The notes under the pieces are model-generated. The model worked only from the letters and a program-made list of their open reading frames with translations. It did no database searches and was not told the origin of the DNA. The position numbers were made by a program, and so were the translations under genes. From Candidatus Aerophobota bacterium (GTDB lineage Bacteria; Aerophobota; Aerophobia; Aerophobales; B3-G15), in contig JAUWJJ010000042.1 of assembly GCA_030607765.1 (NCBI GenBank), positions 1 to 7,926 on the forward strand: 7,926 nucleotides of DNA, given 5' to 3'. This document shows positions 1-6,241 of this stretch, piece after piece. Positions within the stretch are counted from its first letter, which is position 1. Every line of letters starts with the position of its first letter.

Positions 1-418
1 CAGTAGCACAGGATATAGCACCAATTACTATAGCCATAGGCAGATAGGTTTGATAAAAATTGGAATTTGGACCACTAAAACTCACAACAAATGGTCCAAC
101 AAAGACTATTAATAAACTAACAAGGATCCAGGCTCCAAATGCCTGGAAGGGGGTAATTAAGATAATATCTTTTCCAAATTTTTTTAAACTTTTTAAGTTA
201 AGACTTCCACCTATCAGATAAGCAATAATTCCTAAGGCTATATCGGTAATTACATTTAAATTTCCACTTACTAATTCCCTGGGTATAACTCCTGACAAGC
301 TTAGCAACATTCCTATAATAATGTAACCACTAATGGTGGGAAACTTAATTTTTCTAGCAATGCAGCCACCAAAAAATCCTACTATCAATAATATTCCTAT
401 GGCTAATATTGAATTCAT
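1..418 (-). CDS. CPA2-type cation/proton antiporter (Na+/H+ exchanger family), N-terminal part, truncated by window edge
   Basis: Translating the minus strand from the ATG at 418-416 gives 139 open codons up to the window edge; the rest of the gene lies outside. The protein is strongly hydrophobic from its start (MNSILAIGILLIVGFF) and reads like the N-terminus of monovalent cation/proton antiporter-2 proteins: an IARKIKFPTISGYIIIGM stretch at residues 20-37, then ALGIIAYLIGGSLNL at 61-75 followed by a basic KSLKKFGK loop, and a GAISCAT motif at 133-139, which in the family continues into the ion-binding core. It should exchange Na+ or K+ for protons across the inner membrane. An in-frame stop lies two codons upstream, so this ATG is the first possible start. 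The ribosome binding site is poor (a GAAGAAG stretch), which with the 27-nt gap after the CBS gene suggests translation within a shared mRNA. Family assignment is firm; the ion is not determinable. Confidence 0.85.
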   Translation of the reverse strand, partial: MNSILAIGILLIVGFFGGCIARKIKFPTISGYIIIGMLLSLSGVIPRELVSGNLNVITDIALGIIAYLIGGSLNLKSLKKFGKDIILITPFQAFGAWILVSLLIVFVGPFVVSFSGPNSNFYQTYLPMAIVIGAISCAT

Positions 419-445
419 CTTTTAAAACTTCTTCTTGTTTTAACT

Positions 446-937
446 TTAGAGGATTCCTTTTTCTTTGAAAACAGTTAAGATAATATCAAATAAGCTAACG
501 ATACCTAACAGATGCCTTTTCTTATCAACAACGGGTAATCTCTTTAGTTTGTGCAGCTTCATTAAAGAGCGAGCCTCCAGGGTTGTTGCTTCCTCACTTA
601 TAGTTACTACATTTGTATTCATTAAATCTCTGACTATACAAAGCACTCCCATTTCAGGAGGAATATCTGTTTCTAAGAGACTTTCCTCCTCGTATCCATC
701 CCAGAGAGGAGTTCTTTCAAGCATCTCTAAGATATGAGAGGGATGCGGATAAAAAACCTTTAAAACATCTTCTAAAGCAACAACTCCAACAACTATATTA
801 TCCTCTTTTACCACCGGTAAGGTATGAAAGGTATATTTATGAAATATTCCCATTAGCTCTCTTAGAGTAGTGGATTCCTTTACTGTTATCACCTTCTTTC
901 TCATTACTTCCTTGACTAATATTGCCCTTTTTTCCAT
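446..937 (-). CDS. Two-CBS-domain protein, probable regulator of the adjacent antiporter
   Basis: This is a 163-residue soluble protein made of two CBS motifs: residues about 8-64 (VKEVMRKKVITV through GVVALEDVLKVF) and about 101-158 (IVRDLMNTNVVTI through GIVSLFDIILTVF), joined by a linker of about 35 residues containing a PLWDGYEEESL segment. CBS pairs form Bateman modules that bind adenosine-containing ligands such as ATP, AMP or S-adenosylmethionine and control a partner protein; the repeated LPVV and GIV/GVV strands are the usual core. No catalytic domain is fused. The gene is directly upstream of, and in the same direction as, the CPA2 antiporter gene, so the natural inference is that it gates or otherwise regulates that transporter in trans. 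The ATG start is fixed by a very strong ribosome binding site. CBS identity is certain; the ligand and partner are inferred. Confidence 0.93.
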   Translation of the reverse strand: MEKRAILVKEVMRKKVITVKESTTLRELMGIFHKYTFHTLPVVKEDNIVVGVVALEDVLKVFYPHPSHILEMLERTPLWDGYEEESLLETDIPPEMGVLCIVRDLMNTNVVTISEEATTLEARSLMKLHKLKRLPVVDKKRHLLGIVSLFDIILTVFKEKGIL

Positions 938-942
938 TTATT

Positions 943-952
943 GATCACCTCC
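943..952 (-). promoter_or_regulatory. Strong ribosome binding site of the CBS gene
   Basis: On the minus strand this reads GGAGGTGATC, which matches the whole bacterial anti-Shine-Dalgarno tail rather than only the GGAGG core. It ends five bases before the ATG at 937, so the GGAGG core is about 10 nt away. It fixes the start codon and suggests high translation of the CBS protein, in contrast to the weak site in front of the antiporter that follows. Confidence 0.8.
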
Positions 953-979
953 TCCTTTTTTATTTTACTTATTTTTGTA

Positions 980-1007
980 ATAATAACATAAAGATGATAA
1001 AAGGCAA
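980..1007 (-). promoter_or_regulatory. Predicted sigma70-type promoter for the CBS-antiporter genes
   Basis: Read on the minus strand, a TTGCCT -35 box (1007-1002) is separated by 16 bp from a TATTAT -10 box (985-980), with an extended -10 TG one base before it (988-987). Transcription would start near 973, leaving a leader of about 35 nt before the strong ribosome binding site. The -35 matches 4 of 6 and the -10 matches 5 of 6 consensus bases. In AT-rich DNA such matches also arise by chance, so this is a prediction only. Confidence 0.4.
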
Positions 1008-1012
1008 GAAAT

Positions 1013-1040
1013 ATAGTTTATTAACTGGAGCGTGAACTAT
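1013..1040. repeat. Imperfect inverted repeat between the divergent promoters
   Basis: ATAGTTTA (1013-1020) and TGAACTAT (1033-1040) are inverted copies with one mismatched pair and 12 bp between them, giving half-sites two helical turns apart. The repeat occupies the space between the two predicted -35 boxes (1007 and 1041), where a regulator shared by both directions would bind. The arms are short and AT-rich, so chance is a real alternative. Confidence 0.25.
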
Positions 1041-1069
1041 TTGACACGGTGAAGAAAAAATGCTATTAA
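1041..1069 (+). promoter_or_regulatory. Predicted sigma70-type promoter for the phenylacetate-CoA ligase gene
   Basis: A perfect TTGACA -35 box (1041-1046) is followed after exactly 17 bp by TATTAA (1064-1069), which matches 4 of 6 bases of the -10 consensus. Transcription would begin near 1076, leaving a leader of about 100 nt before the ATG at 1176. The -35 and the spacing are convincing; the -10 is mediocre. Confidence 0.5.
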
Positions 1070-1175
1070 AAAAATAATAATTATCTCTTAAATGGAAGAA
1101 ACCGAAGAGAAAAAGGCTGCCTATAATTGAGGATAGTTCTCTGATCTTTAAATTTGCTAAAAGGAGAAAAAGTAA

Positions 1176-2477
1176 ATGATTTGGAATAAGAAATATGAAT
1201 GTATGCCAAGGCAGGAGCTTGAAGCTCTTCAATTAGAGAGATTAAAGGAAGCTGTTCGGCGAGTTTATCAATCGGTACCTTTTTATAAGAGAAAATTCAA
1301 GAAAAGAGGAGTTTGTCCTGATGATATAAAATCCTTAAAAGATTTAGCCAAACTTTCCTTTACCATTAAATCGGAACTACGAGAAGGTTACCCTTTTGGT
1401 TTGTTCGCTGTTCCCCTAAAAGAAATAGTGGAGTTTCATACCTCTTCTGGCACCACAGGTAAACCAGTAGTTAGTGGATATACACGCAGGGATATCATGA
1501 CCTGGTCAGAAGTTACAGCTCGATCTCTAAGTTGCGCTGGCGCTACAGCAAATGATCTAATTCAAAATGCTTATGGATACGGCCTTTTTACAGGAGGCCT
1601 GGGTATCCATTATGGTGCTCGACTTATTGGAGCAAAGGTTATGCCAATCTCTGGTGGGCAAACTGCCCGTCAGGTTATGATGATGCAGGATTTTAAATCT
1701 ACTATTTTAACTTGCACTCCTTCCTATGCTTTGCATATAGCCGAAGTAGCTAAAGAAATGGAGATGGATTTAAGAAAATTATGTCTTCGGGGGGGAGTAT
1801 TAGGAGCAGAACCCTGGTCAGAAAATATGCGCCGGGAAATTGAGTCTTCTCTGGGAATAACTGCCTTAGATATCTATGGATTAACTGAAATGATTGGACC
1901 TGGAGTAGCTCAGGAATGTCCAGAAAAAAACGGATTACATGTATTTGAGGATCATTTTTTACCAGAAATAATTAATCCGAAAACAGGTGAAATTTTAGAA
2001 CAAGGGGAAGAGGGAGAATTAGTTTTAACTACTTTAACCAGAGAAGGGACTATTTTAATAAGATATAGAACAGGAGATATAAGCAGAATAAATCACCAAC
2101 CCTGTCGATGTGGAAGAACCTTAGCTCGTATTGACAAGATAAAAGGAAGAGTGGATGATATGCTTATCATAAGGGGAGTAAATATTTTTCCCTCTCAAAT
2201 AGAGAACGTGCTTATGCGAGTAGAAGAAGTTGAAACTCATTACCAGTTGATTTTAGAGAGAAGAAAAGGATTGGACGAATTAACGGTAGAATTAGAGACT
2301 TCAAGGGCAGTGTTTTTTGATGAAGTGAGGAAAGTGGAAGAGTTAGAAAAAAAGATTACCCAAGAAATTGAAGAGACACTTTGTCTCAGAGTAGGAGTAA
2401 GATTGGTCGAGCCAAAAACTATTCAAAGAAGTATGGGTAAAGCAAAGCGATTAATAGATAAAAGAAAATTAAAATAG
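1176..2477 (+). CDS. paaK: Phenylacetate-CoA ligase family protein (AMP-forming aryl-CoA ligase)
   Basis: This 433-residue enzyme has the full length of the PaaK family, which activates phenylacetate or related aryl acids with ATP and CoA to give aryl-CoA, AMP and pyrophosphate in the cytosol. All adenylate-forming hallmarks are visible: the phosphate-binding loop TSSGTTGKP at 89-97, YGLTE at 234-238, RYRTGD at 296-301 with the ribose-binding Asp301, the hinge and C-domain start [12 protein letters not shown] at 323-334, and a C-terminal GKAKR at 421-425 carrying the expected catalytic lysine. CxC-type cysteines (HQPCRCGR, 308-314) precede the hinge, as is common in PaaK. The ATG is preceded by AAGGAG at 1161-1166 with a 9-nt spacer. 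The stop codon is part of the TAGGAG ribosome binding site of the next gene, so the two are translationally tied. The exact acid (phenylacetate, a hydroxylated form, indoleacetate or another) cannot be told; homologues in anaerobes often accompany indolepyruvate oxidoreductase genes, which are not seen here. Confidence 0.95.
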   Translation: MIWNKKYECMPRQELEALQLERLKEAVRRVYQSVPFYKRKFKKRGVCPDDIKSLKDLAKLSFTIKSELREGYPFGLFAVPLKEIVEFHTSSGTTGKPVVSGYTRRDIMTWSEVTARSLSCAGATANDLIQNAYGYGLFTGGLGIHYGARLIGAKVMPISGGQTARQVMMMQDFKSTILTCTPSYALHIAEVAKEMEMDLRKLCLRGGVLGAEPWSENMRREIESSLGITALDIYGLTEMIGPGVAQECPEKNGLHVFEDHFLPEIINPKTGEILEQGEEGELVLTTLTREGTILIRYRTGDISRINHQPCRCGRTLARIDKIKGRVDDMLIIRGVNIFPSQIENVLMRVEEVETHYQLILERRKGLDELTVELETSRAVFFDEVRKVEELEKKITQEIEETLCLRVGVRLVEPKTIQRSMGKAKRLIDKRKLK

Positions 2478-2487
2478 GAGAATCAAG

Positions 2488-2919
2488 GTGAAAGTAAAAC
2501 AAATATCGGTGTTTCTGGAAAATAAAATAGGCAGATTAGCAGAAATTACAAAAGTTTTAAGCAATAGAGAAATCAATATTCGGGCCTTATCTATTGCTGA
2601 TACTACTGAATTTGGTATCTTGCGGATGATAGTTGGCCAGCCAGAGGAAGCACGCTCTATCCTGGAAAGGAGTGGATTTGTAGTTTTAGAAACTGAGGTA
2701 ATAGTAGTGGAGGTTGTGGATAAACCAGGTGGGCTGGCTCAGATTTTAGAAATAATGGCAAAAGCAGAGCTAAATTTAGAATACTTATATGCTTTTGTAT
2801 CTCCCAAAGGTAGGAATGCCCTGGTAGTTTTGAAGGTTGAAAAGCCAGTTTCTGCGATAGAACTATTAACGGGGGAAAAGGTAAAAATCTTAGCTATGAA
2901 GGAAATTGAAGAATTATGA
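2488..2919 (+). CDS. Tandem ACT-domain amino-acid-binding protein
   Basis: This is a 143-residue protein consisting only of two ACT domains: residues about 3-67 and about 71-139. Each holds the ligand-loop pattern found at ACT dimer interfaces, ENKIGRLAEI at 11-20 and DKPGGLAQIL at 78-87, and NIRALSIADT at 30-39 is typical of stand-alone ACT proteins encoded next to PaaK-family ligases. ACT domains bind amino acids and switch partner proteins; no DNA-binding or catalytic domain is present, so it would act on a partner, most likely the ligase or an aromatic amino acid pathway enzyme. The start is GTG at 2488, chosen because TAGGAG at 2475-2480 lies 7 nt upstream and no ATG fits. Only 10 nt separate it from the ligase stop. 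Domain identity is firm; ligand and target are inferred. Confidence 0.93.
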   Translation: MKVKQISVFLENKIGRLAEITKVLSNREINIRALSIADTTEFGILRMIVGQPEEARSILERSGFVVLETEVIVVEVVDKPGGLAQILEIMAKAELNLEYLYAFVSPKGRNALVVLKVEKPVSAIELLTGEKVKILAMKEIEEL

Positions 2920-2951
2920 TATCATCAGTTTCAGAGTAAGAACTAATTCGC

Positions 2952-2980
2952 TTGACAGATTTTTTTGATTGATTTATAAT
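2952..2980 (+). promoter_or_regulatory. Full-consensus sigma70-type promoter of the ABC transporter operon
   Basis: TTGACA (2952-2957) and TATAAT (2975-2980) are both exact consensus hexamers separated by the optimal 17 bp. Transcription would start near 2987, about 49 nt before the ATG of the binding protein. No terminator hairpin is seen between the ACT gene and this promoter, so readthrough from the ligase promoter is also possible. A promoter this strong generally needs a repressor if the operon is inducible, and an inverted repeat lies at the predicted start point. Confidence 0.8.
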
Positions 2981-2986
2981 GGTAAT

Positions 2987-3009
2987 TGTTAGCATGAGCC
3001 GAGCTAACA
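2987..3009. promoter_or_regulatory. Inverted repeat at the predicted transcription start, candidate operator
   Basis: TGTTAGC (2987-2993) and GCTAACA (3003-3009) are perfect 7-bp inverted arms around a 9-nt centre. The first arm begins 7 bp after the -10 box, that is at the predicted +1, where a bound repressor would block initiation. As RNA, the same sequence would form a 7-bp hairpin at the 5' end of the message, which could instead stabilise it; no U-run follows, so it is not a terminator. No matching copy was found in the other intergenic regions of the window. Confidence 0.5.
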
Positions 3010-3035
3010 TATAACATAATAAGGAGGAAAGAAAA

Positions 3036-4199
3036 ATGACAAGGAAAGTAAGAACAGCAACAGGAGTAGTAGCGGCAATAGTTATTGTCCTATTACTGGT
3101 TGGGTCTCTCTCGGTTTGGTGTAAGACCCTGGAGCCTTATAAAATTGGGGCCGTATTCGCTATAACCGGAGGAGCATCCTGGTTGGGAGAGCCGGAACGA
3201 AATACAGTTAGAATGATTGAGGAGGAGATAAACGCCACTGGTGGTATTAATGGCCATCCTCTTCAGATTATTGTTGAGGATACTGTAGGAGATGAAACCA
3301 AGACCGTACTGGCCGTGAAGAAGCTCATTAATAAAGATAACGTCCTGGTGATAATTGGTCCTTCACGGAGTGGAACTAGTGAGGCGGTGGTTCCTACAGT
3401 AGAGAGAGCAAAAGTTGTCCTGATTTCCTGTGCCGCCGCTGAAGCTATCGTCGTGCCGGTAAAACCATGGGTATTTAAGACTCCCCAGAAAGATAATCAC
3501 GCCGTAATAAGAATTTACGAGTATATGCGTGAACAAGGGATATCTAAAGTGGCTATTATAACAGGGACTACAGGATTTGGTGACCAGGGACGTAAGCAAC
3601 TAAAGAAATTAGCTCCTGATTATGGAATTACTATAATAGCCGATGAGACTTATGGTCCCAACGATACAGATATGACAGCGCAACTGACAAAAATTAAAGC
3701 AAGTGAAGCTCAGGCAGTGGTAAACTGGTCCATAGTGGCAGCTCAGTCTATTGTGATAAAAAATATGCGACAGTTAGGAATGACCATTCCTGCGTTCCAA
3801 AGCCATGGATTTGGTAACATTAAGTATGTTCAGACGGCTGGAGAAGCAGCAGAGGGAGTTATTTTCCCTGCGGGAAGACTACTTGCTGTGGATGTTCTTC
3901 CTGATGATCATCCTCAAAAAGAAGTTTTATCTCGTTACAAAGAGAAATATGAGACTATGTATGGTGAAGATGTTAGCACTTTTGGAGGACACGCCTGGGA
4001 TGCACTGCACTTAGTAATCCTGGCTTTAAGAGCAGTAGGACCTGATCGAGCTAGAATCAGAGAATTCATTGAAAATATAAAAGGATTTGTGGGCACAGGA
4101 GGAGTGTTTTATTATTCACCGGACGATCACACGGGATTAACTAAAGAGGCTTTTGAAATGCTCACCGTTAAAGAGGGAAAGTTTGTTGTTCTGGAATAG
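3036..4199 (+). CDS. ABC transporter substrate-binding protein, HAAT/LIV type (type I periplasmic-binding fold)
   Basis: This 387-residue secreted binding protein captures the substrate for the permease and ATPase genes that follow. The N-terminus is a signal peptide: basic MTRKVR, a hydrophobic core at about 11-23, and export near 27-31. Mature domain features follow the Peripla_BP_6 pattern: YKIGAVFAITGGASWLG at 35-51, EEINATGGINGHPLQIIVED at 63-82, GPSRSGTSEAVVP at 108-120 and LISCAAAEAI at 129-138 (both in the usual ligand-binding position), GFGDQGRKQLKKL at 180-192, and GGHAWDALHLVILAL at 317-331. A cysteine at residue 29 sits where a lipoprotein cysteine might be, but the preceding SVW does not fit a lipobox. 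The start is set by AAGGAGG at 3021-3027, 8 nt before the ATG. It is the first gene after the strong promoter. Members of this family bind leucine/isoleucine/valine, aromatic acids, amides or urea; the flanking aryl-CoA ligases favour an aromatic ligand, by context only. Confidence 0.95.
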   Translation: MTRKVRTATGVVAAIVIVLLLVGSLSVWCKTLEPYKIGAVFAITGGASWLGEPERNTVRMIEEEINATGGINGHPLQIIVEDTVGDETKTVLAVKKLINKDNVLVIIGPSRSGTSEAVVPTVERAKVVLISCAAAEAIVVPVKPWVFKTPQKDNHAVIRIYEYMREQGISKVAIITGTTGFGDQGRKQLKKLAPDYGITIIADETYGPNDTDMTAQLTKIKASEAQAVVNWSIVAAQSIVIKNMRQLGMTIPAFQSHGFGNIKYVQTAGEAAEGVIFPAGRLLAVDVLPDDHPQKEVLSRYKEKYETMYGEDVSTFGGHAWDALHLVILALRAVGPDRARIREFIENIKGFVGTGGVFYYSPDDHTGLTKEAFEMLTVKEGKFVVLE

Positions 4200-4209
4200 A
4201 AAATAAGAA

Positions 4210-5103
4210 ATGGGTTTAAGTAGTCAGATCTTACAATATTTATTTACCGGCATTACCGTAGGTAGTATCTACGGAATGGTTGCCCTTGGTTTCAATATAA
4301 TCTATAACTCTACCGGGATTATTAACTTAGCGCAAGGGGAGTTTGTAATGTTTGGGGGAATGATTATGATTTCTTTAACTACAGCTTTCAAGCTCCCCAT
4401 GCCCCTGGGTTTTCTTATATCAGTTTTATTGGTAACCGGTATAGGGGCGATATTTGAAAGGTTAGCTATCCATCCTTTAAAAAATCCTTCCGTGATTACC
4501 CTTATTATTATTACCATAGCAGGTTCTATTCTCTTTAAAGGAGGAGCAATGTTTCTATGGGGCAAAGAGACTTTTGCTCTGCCTGCTTTTTCAGGGGAGA
4601 AACCTATCTTTATTTTCGGAGCCACTATCCTTCCCCAGACTTTATGGATACTGGGAATTATGAGTGTTGTGGTTCTTTCTCTCACCTTTTTCTTTTCTTT
4701 TACTTTGATAGGGAAAGCAATGAGAGCGTGTGCTGTTAATCGAAAAGCGGCTAGTCTGGTGGGTATCAATGTGAAAATAATGGTTCTCTTTTCTTTTGCT
4801 CTTAGTGCCGCTATAGGAGCTGTTGCGGGAATTATTATCACTCCAATTTCTCTTATGAGCTATGAGCGAGGAACTATGTTAGCGGTAAAAGGATTCTGTG
4901 TTGCTGTATTAGGAGGACTGGGAAGTAATGTAGGAGCAGTGGCGGCTGGTTTTCTTATCGGTATTATGGAATCTTTGGGAGCAGGCTTCATTTCTTCAGG
5001 ATATAAGGATGCCATTGCTTTAGTGGTATTACTGATAGTTTTATTTGTTAAACCCAGTGGCATACTGGGAAATAGAGAGCGCAGTCAACTTAAGAAATTC
5101 TAA
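4210..5103 (+). CDS. livH: Branched-chain amino acid-type ABC transporter permease, LivH family
   Basis: This 297-residue polytopic inner-membrane protein has about eight hydrophobic segments. It carries the LivH hallmarks INLAQGEFVMFGG at 38-50, a cytoplasmic loop GKAMRACAVNRKAASLVGIN at 168-187 that should contact the ATPases, and KGFCVAVLGGLGSNVGAVA at 227-245 before a C-terminal KPSGILG at 281-287. With the LivM homologue it forms the membrane channel of the importer. The gene begins 10 nt after the binding-protein stop. Its ribosome binding site is weak (AATAAGAA directly before the ATG), so translation probably depends on coupling to the preceding gene, which would also lower permease output relative to the binding protein. 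Family assignment is secure; substrate is open. Confidence 0.95.
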   Translation: MGLSSQILQYLFTGITVGSIYGMVALGFNIIYNSTGIINLAQGEFVMFGGMIMISLTTAFKLPMPLGFLISVLLVTGIGAIFERLAIHPLKNPSVITLIIITIAGSILFKGGAMFLWGKETFALPAFSGEKPIFIFGATILPQTLWILGIMSVVVLSLTFFFSFTLIGKAMRACAVNRKAASLVGINVKIMVLFSFALSAAIGAVAGIIITPISLMSYERGTMLAVKGFCVAVLGGLGSNVGAVAAGFLIGIMESLGAGFISSGYKDAIALVVLLIVLFVKPSGILGNRERSQLKKF

Positions 5104-5115
5104 AAAGAGAGAATA

Positions 5116-6096
5116 ATGGGAAGGAAAAATCTACTTTCACTGCTAATTCTAAGTATAGCAGTAATGATATTACCCTTGATAATTACCAATTCTTATTACT
5201 TAAGTATATTGATCTTCGTGGGTATTTATAGTTTAATTACTATGGGATTGGGTCTTCTTATGGGTTACGCAGGCCAAATTTCCCTGGGGCAAGCAGCTTT
5301 CTTTGGACTGGGTGCCTATACTTCAGGAATACTCAGTACTCAATTTGCTCTTTCGCCCTGGCTTGCTTTGGTGATAGCTATTTTTGTTACCGCGGGAATT
5401 GCTTTTCTCATTGGGACACCTACTCTCAGATTAAAAGGTCATTACTTAGCTATGGCTACACTGGCTTTTGGTTATATTATCTTCATAGTGTTTAATGAAG
5501 CGGTTGCCTATACAGGTGGTCCTTCAGGTTTTGGGCAAATTCCCTACTTTAAGCTGGGAAAATTTATCCTTGATACCGACTTTCGCTACTATTACTTTGT
5601 TTGGATTATTGTTTTGGGAATGCTAACTCTTTCTTTAAATCTTATTCACTCAAGAGTAGGTCGAGCTCTTCGATCTATTCATGGAGGTGAGATAACAGCT
5701 AATGCTATGGGAGTAAACACAGCCAAATACAAAATTGAGGTGTTTGTCCTCAGTGCTATCTATGCTTCCATTGCTGGTAGCCTTTACGCTCATTTTATAA
5801 CTTTTCTAAGTCCAGGTACATTTGGTTTTCACTTTTCCATAGCTTTACTCACTATGGTTGCGGTAGGAGGAATGACCAGTGTGTGGGGAGCAATTATGGG
5901 GACAGCCCTTCTTACCATTCTTCCTGAATTCTTAAGAATGTTTCATGACTATGATATTCTCATTTATGGAGGGATACTCCTCTTCATTATGATGTTTTTG
6001 CCGGAAGGACTTTTTATAGGGTTATTTAAGGTAATTATTCACCGCAGATATCGCAGAACAAGCAATAGGGTAAAAGTAATAAGTCTGAATAACTAA
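5116..6096 (+). CDS. livM: Branched-chain amino acid-type ABC transporter permease, LivM family
   Basis: This 326-residue inner-membrane protein is the second permease subunit. Recognisable LivM features are GYAGQISLGQAAFFGLGAYT at 50-69, LRLKGHYLAMATLAFG at 104-119, the periplasmic-side TGGPSG at 133-138, an ATPase-contact loop GRALRSIHGGEITANAMGVN at 182-201, and VAVGGMTSVWGAIMGT at 248-263. The C-terminus ends in a basic cytoplasmic tail (HRRYRRTSNR, 309-318). It starts 12 nt after the upstream permease stop with a modest purine-rich site (AGAGAGAA) before the ATG. Length is normal for a LivM without the extra N-terminal segments of the enterobacterial protein. It would pair with the LivH homologue as a heterodimer. 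Confidence 0.95.
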   Translation: MGRKNLLSLLILSIAVMILPLIITNSYYLSILIFVGIYSLITMGLGLLMGYAGQISLGQAAFFGLGAYTSGILSTQFALSPWLALVIAIFVTAGIAFLIGTPTLRLKGHYLAMATLAFGYIIFIVFNEAVAYTGGPSGFGQIPYFKLGKFILDTDFRYYYFVWIIVLGMLTLSLNLIHSRVGRALRSIHGGEITANAMGVNTAKYKIEVFVLSAIYASIAGSLYAHFITFLSPGTFGFHFSIALLTMVAVGGMTSVWGAIMGTALLTILPEFLRMFHDYDILIYGGILLFIMMFLPEGLFIGLFKVIIHRRYRRTSNRVKVISLNN

Positions 6097-6241
6097 AGAA
6101 AAAGTTACTATTCAGTCACAAAGATTATGAAGACACCAAGATTATATAATAATTCTCTTAATATCATTAGAGGTTTAAAATTTTATATTACTACTTTGTG
6201 CCTTAGTGACTTAGCGGCTGAACTGTTTAAGGAAAGCAAAG
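6097..6241 (+). other. 145-nt non-coding gap inside the transporter operon
   Basis: All other joints in this transporter operon are 10-25 nt, but 145 nt lie between the LivM and LivG homologues. The stretch is AT-rich and contains an inverted pair CACAAAG (6117-6123) and CTTTGTG (6194-6200) 70 nt apart, and a direct repeat AAGATTAT (6121-6128 and 6139-6146). A TATAAT lies at 6145-6150 without a suitably spaced -35 box. The end (AAGGAAAG, 6229-6236) is the ribosome binding site of the next gene. I see no convincing gene, promoter or terminator in it; an mRNA processing or regulatory leader is possible. Confidence 0.4.

Noticed and set aside
1106..1142. Possible leader hairpin before the ligase: AGAGAA with TTCTCT, and CTAT with ATAG inside
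   Set aside because: The stems are 6 and 4 bp with a 9-nt bulge and are AT-rich; there is no U-run or conserved riboswitch feature, so it is not supported as a structured element.
969..1232. Minus-strand open frame of 87 codons, hydrophobic, overlapping the divergent promoter region
   Set aside because: It overlaps the start of the firmly supported ligase gene, covers both predicted promoters, and its apparent hydrophobicity comes from AT-rich antisense sequence; it has no recognisable family.
2916..2925. Perfect 10-bp palindrome ATGATATCAT over the ACT gene stop codon
   Set aside because: It has no loop or T-run for a terminator and lies mostly in coding sequence; a 10-bp AT-rich palindrome is expected by chance in a window of this size.
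4302..4841. Minus-strand open frame of 179 codons opposite the LivH homologue
   Set aside because: It is the antisense of a membrane protein gene; its Lys/Pro/Ile-rich composition is what antisense of hydrophobic codons gives, and no domain is recognisable.
6145..6150. TATAAT inside the LivM-LivG gap as a possible internal promoter
   Set aside because: No acceptable -35 box is found at 16-18 bp and no extended -10 TG is present; TATAAT strings are common in AT-rich sequence.
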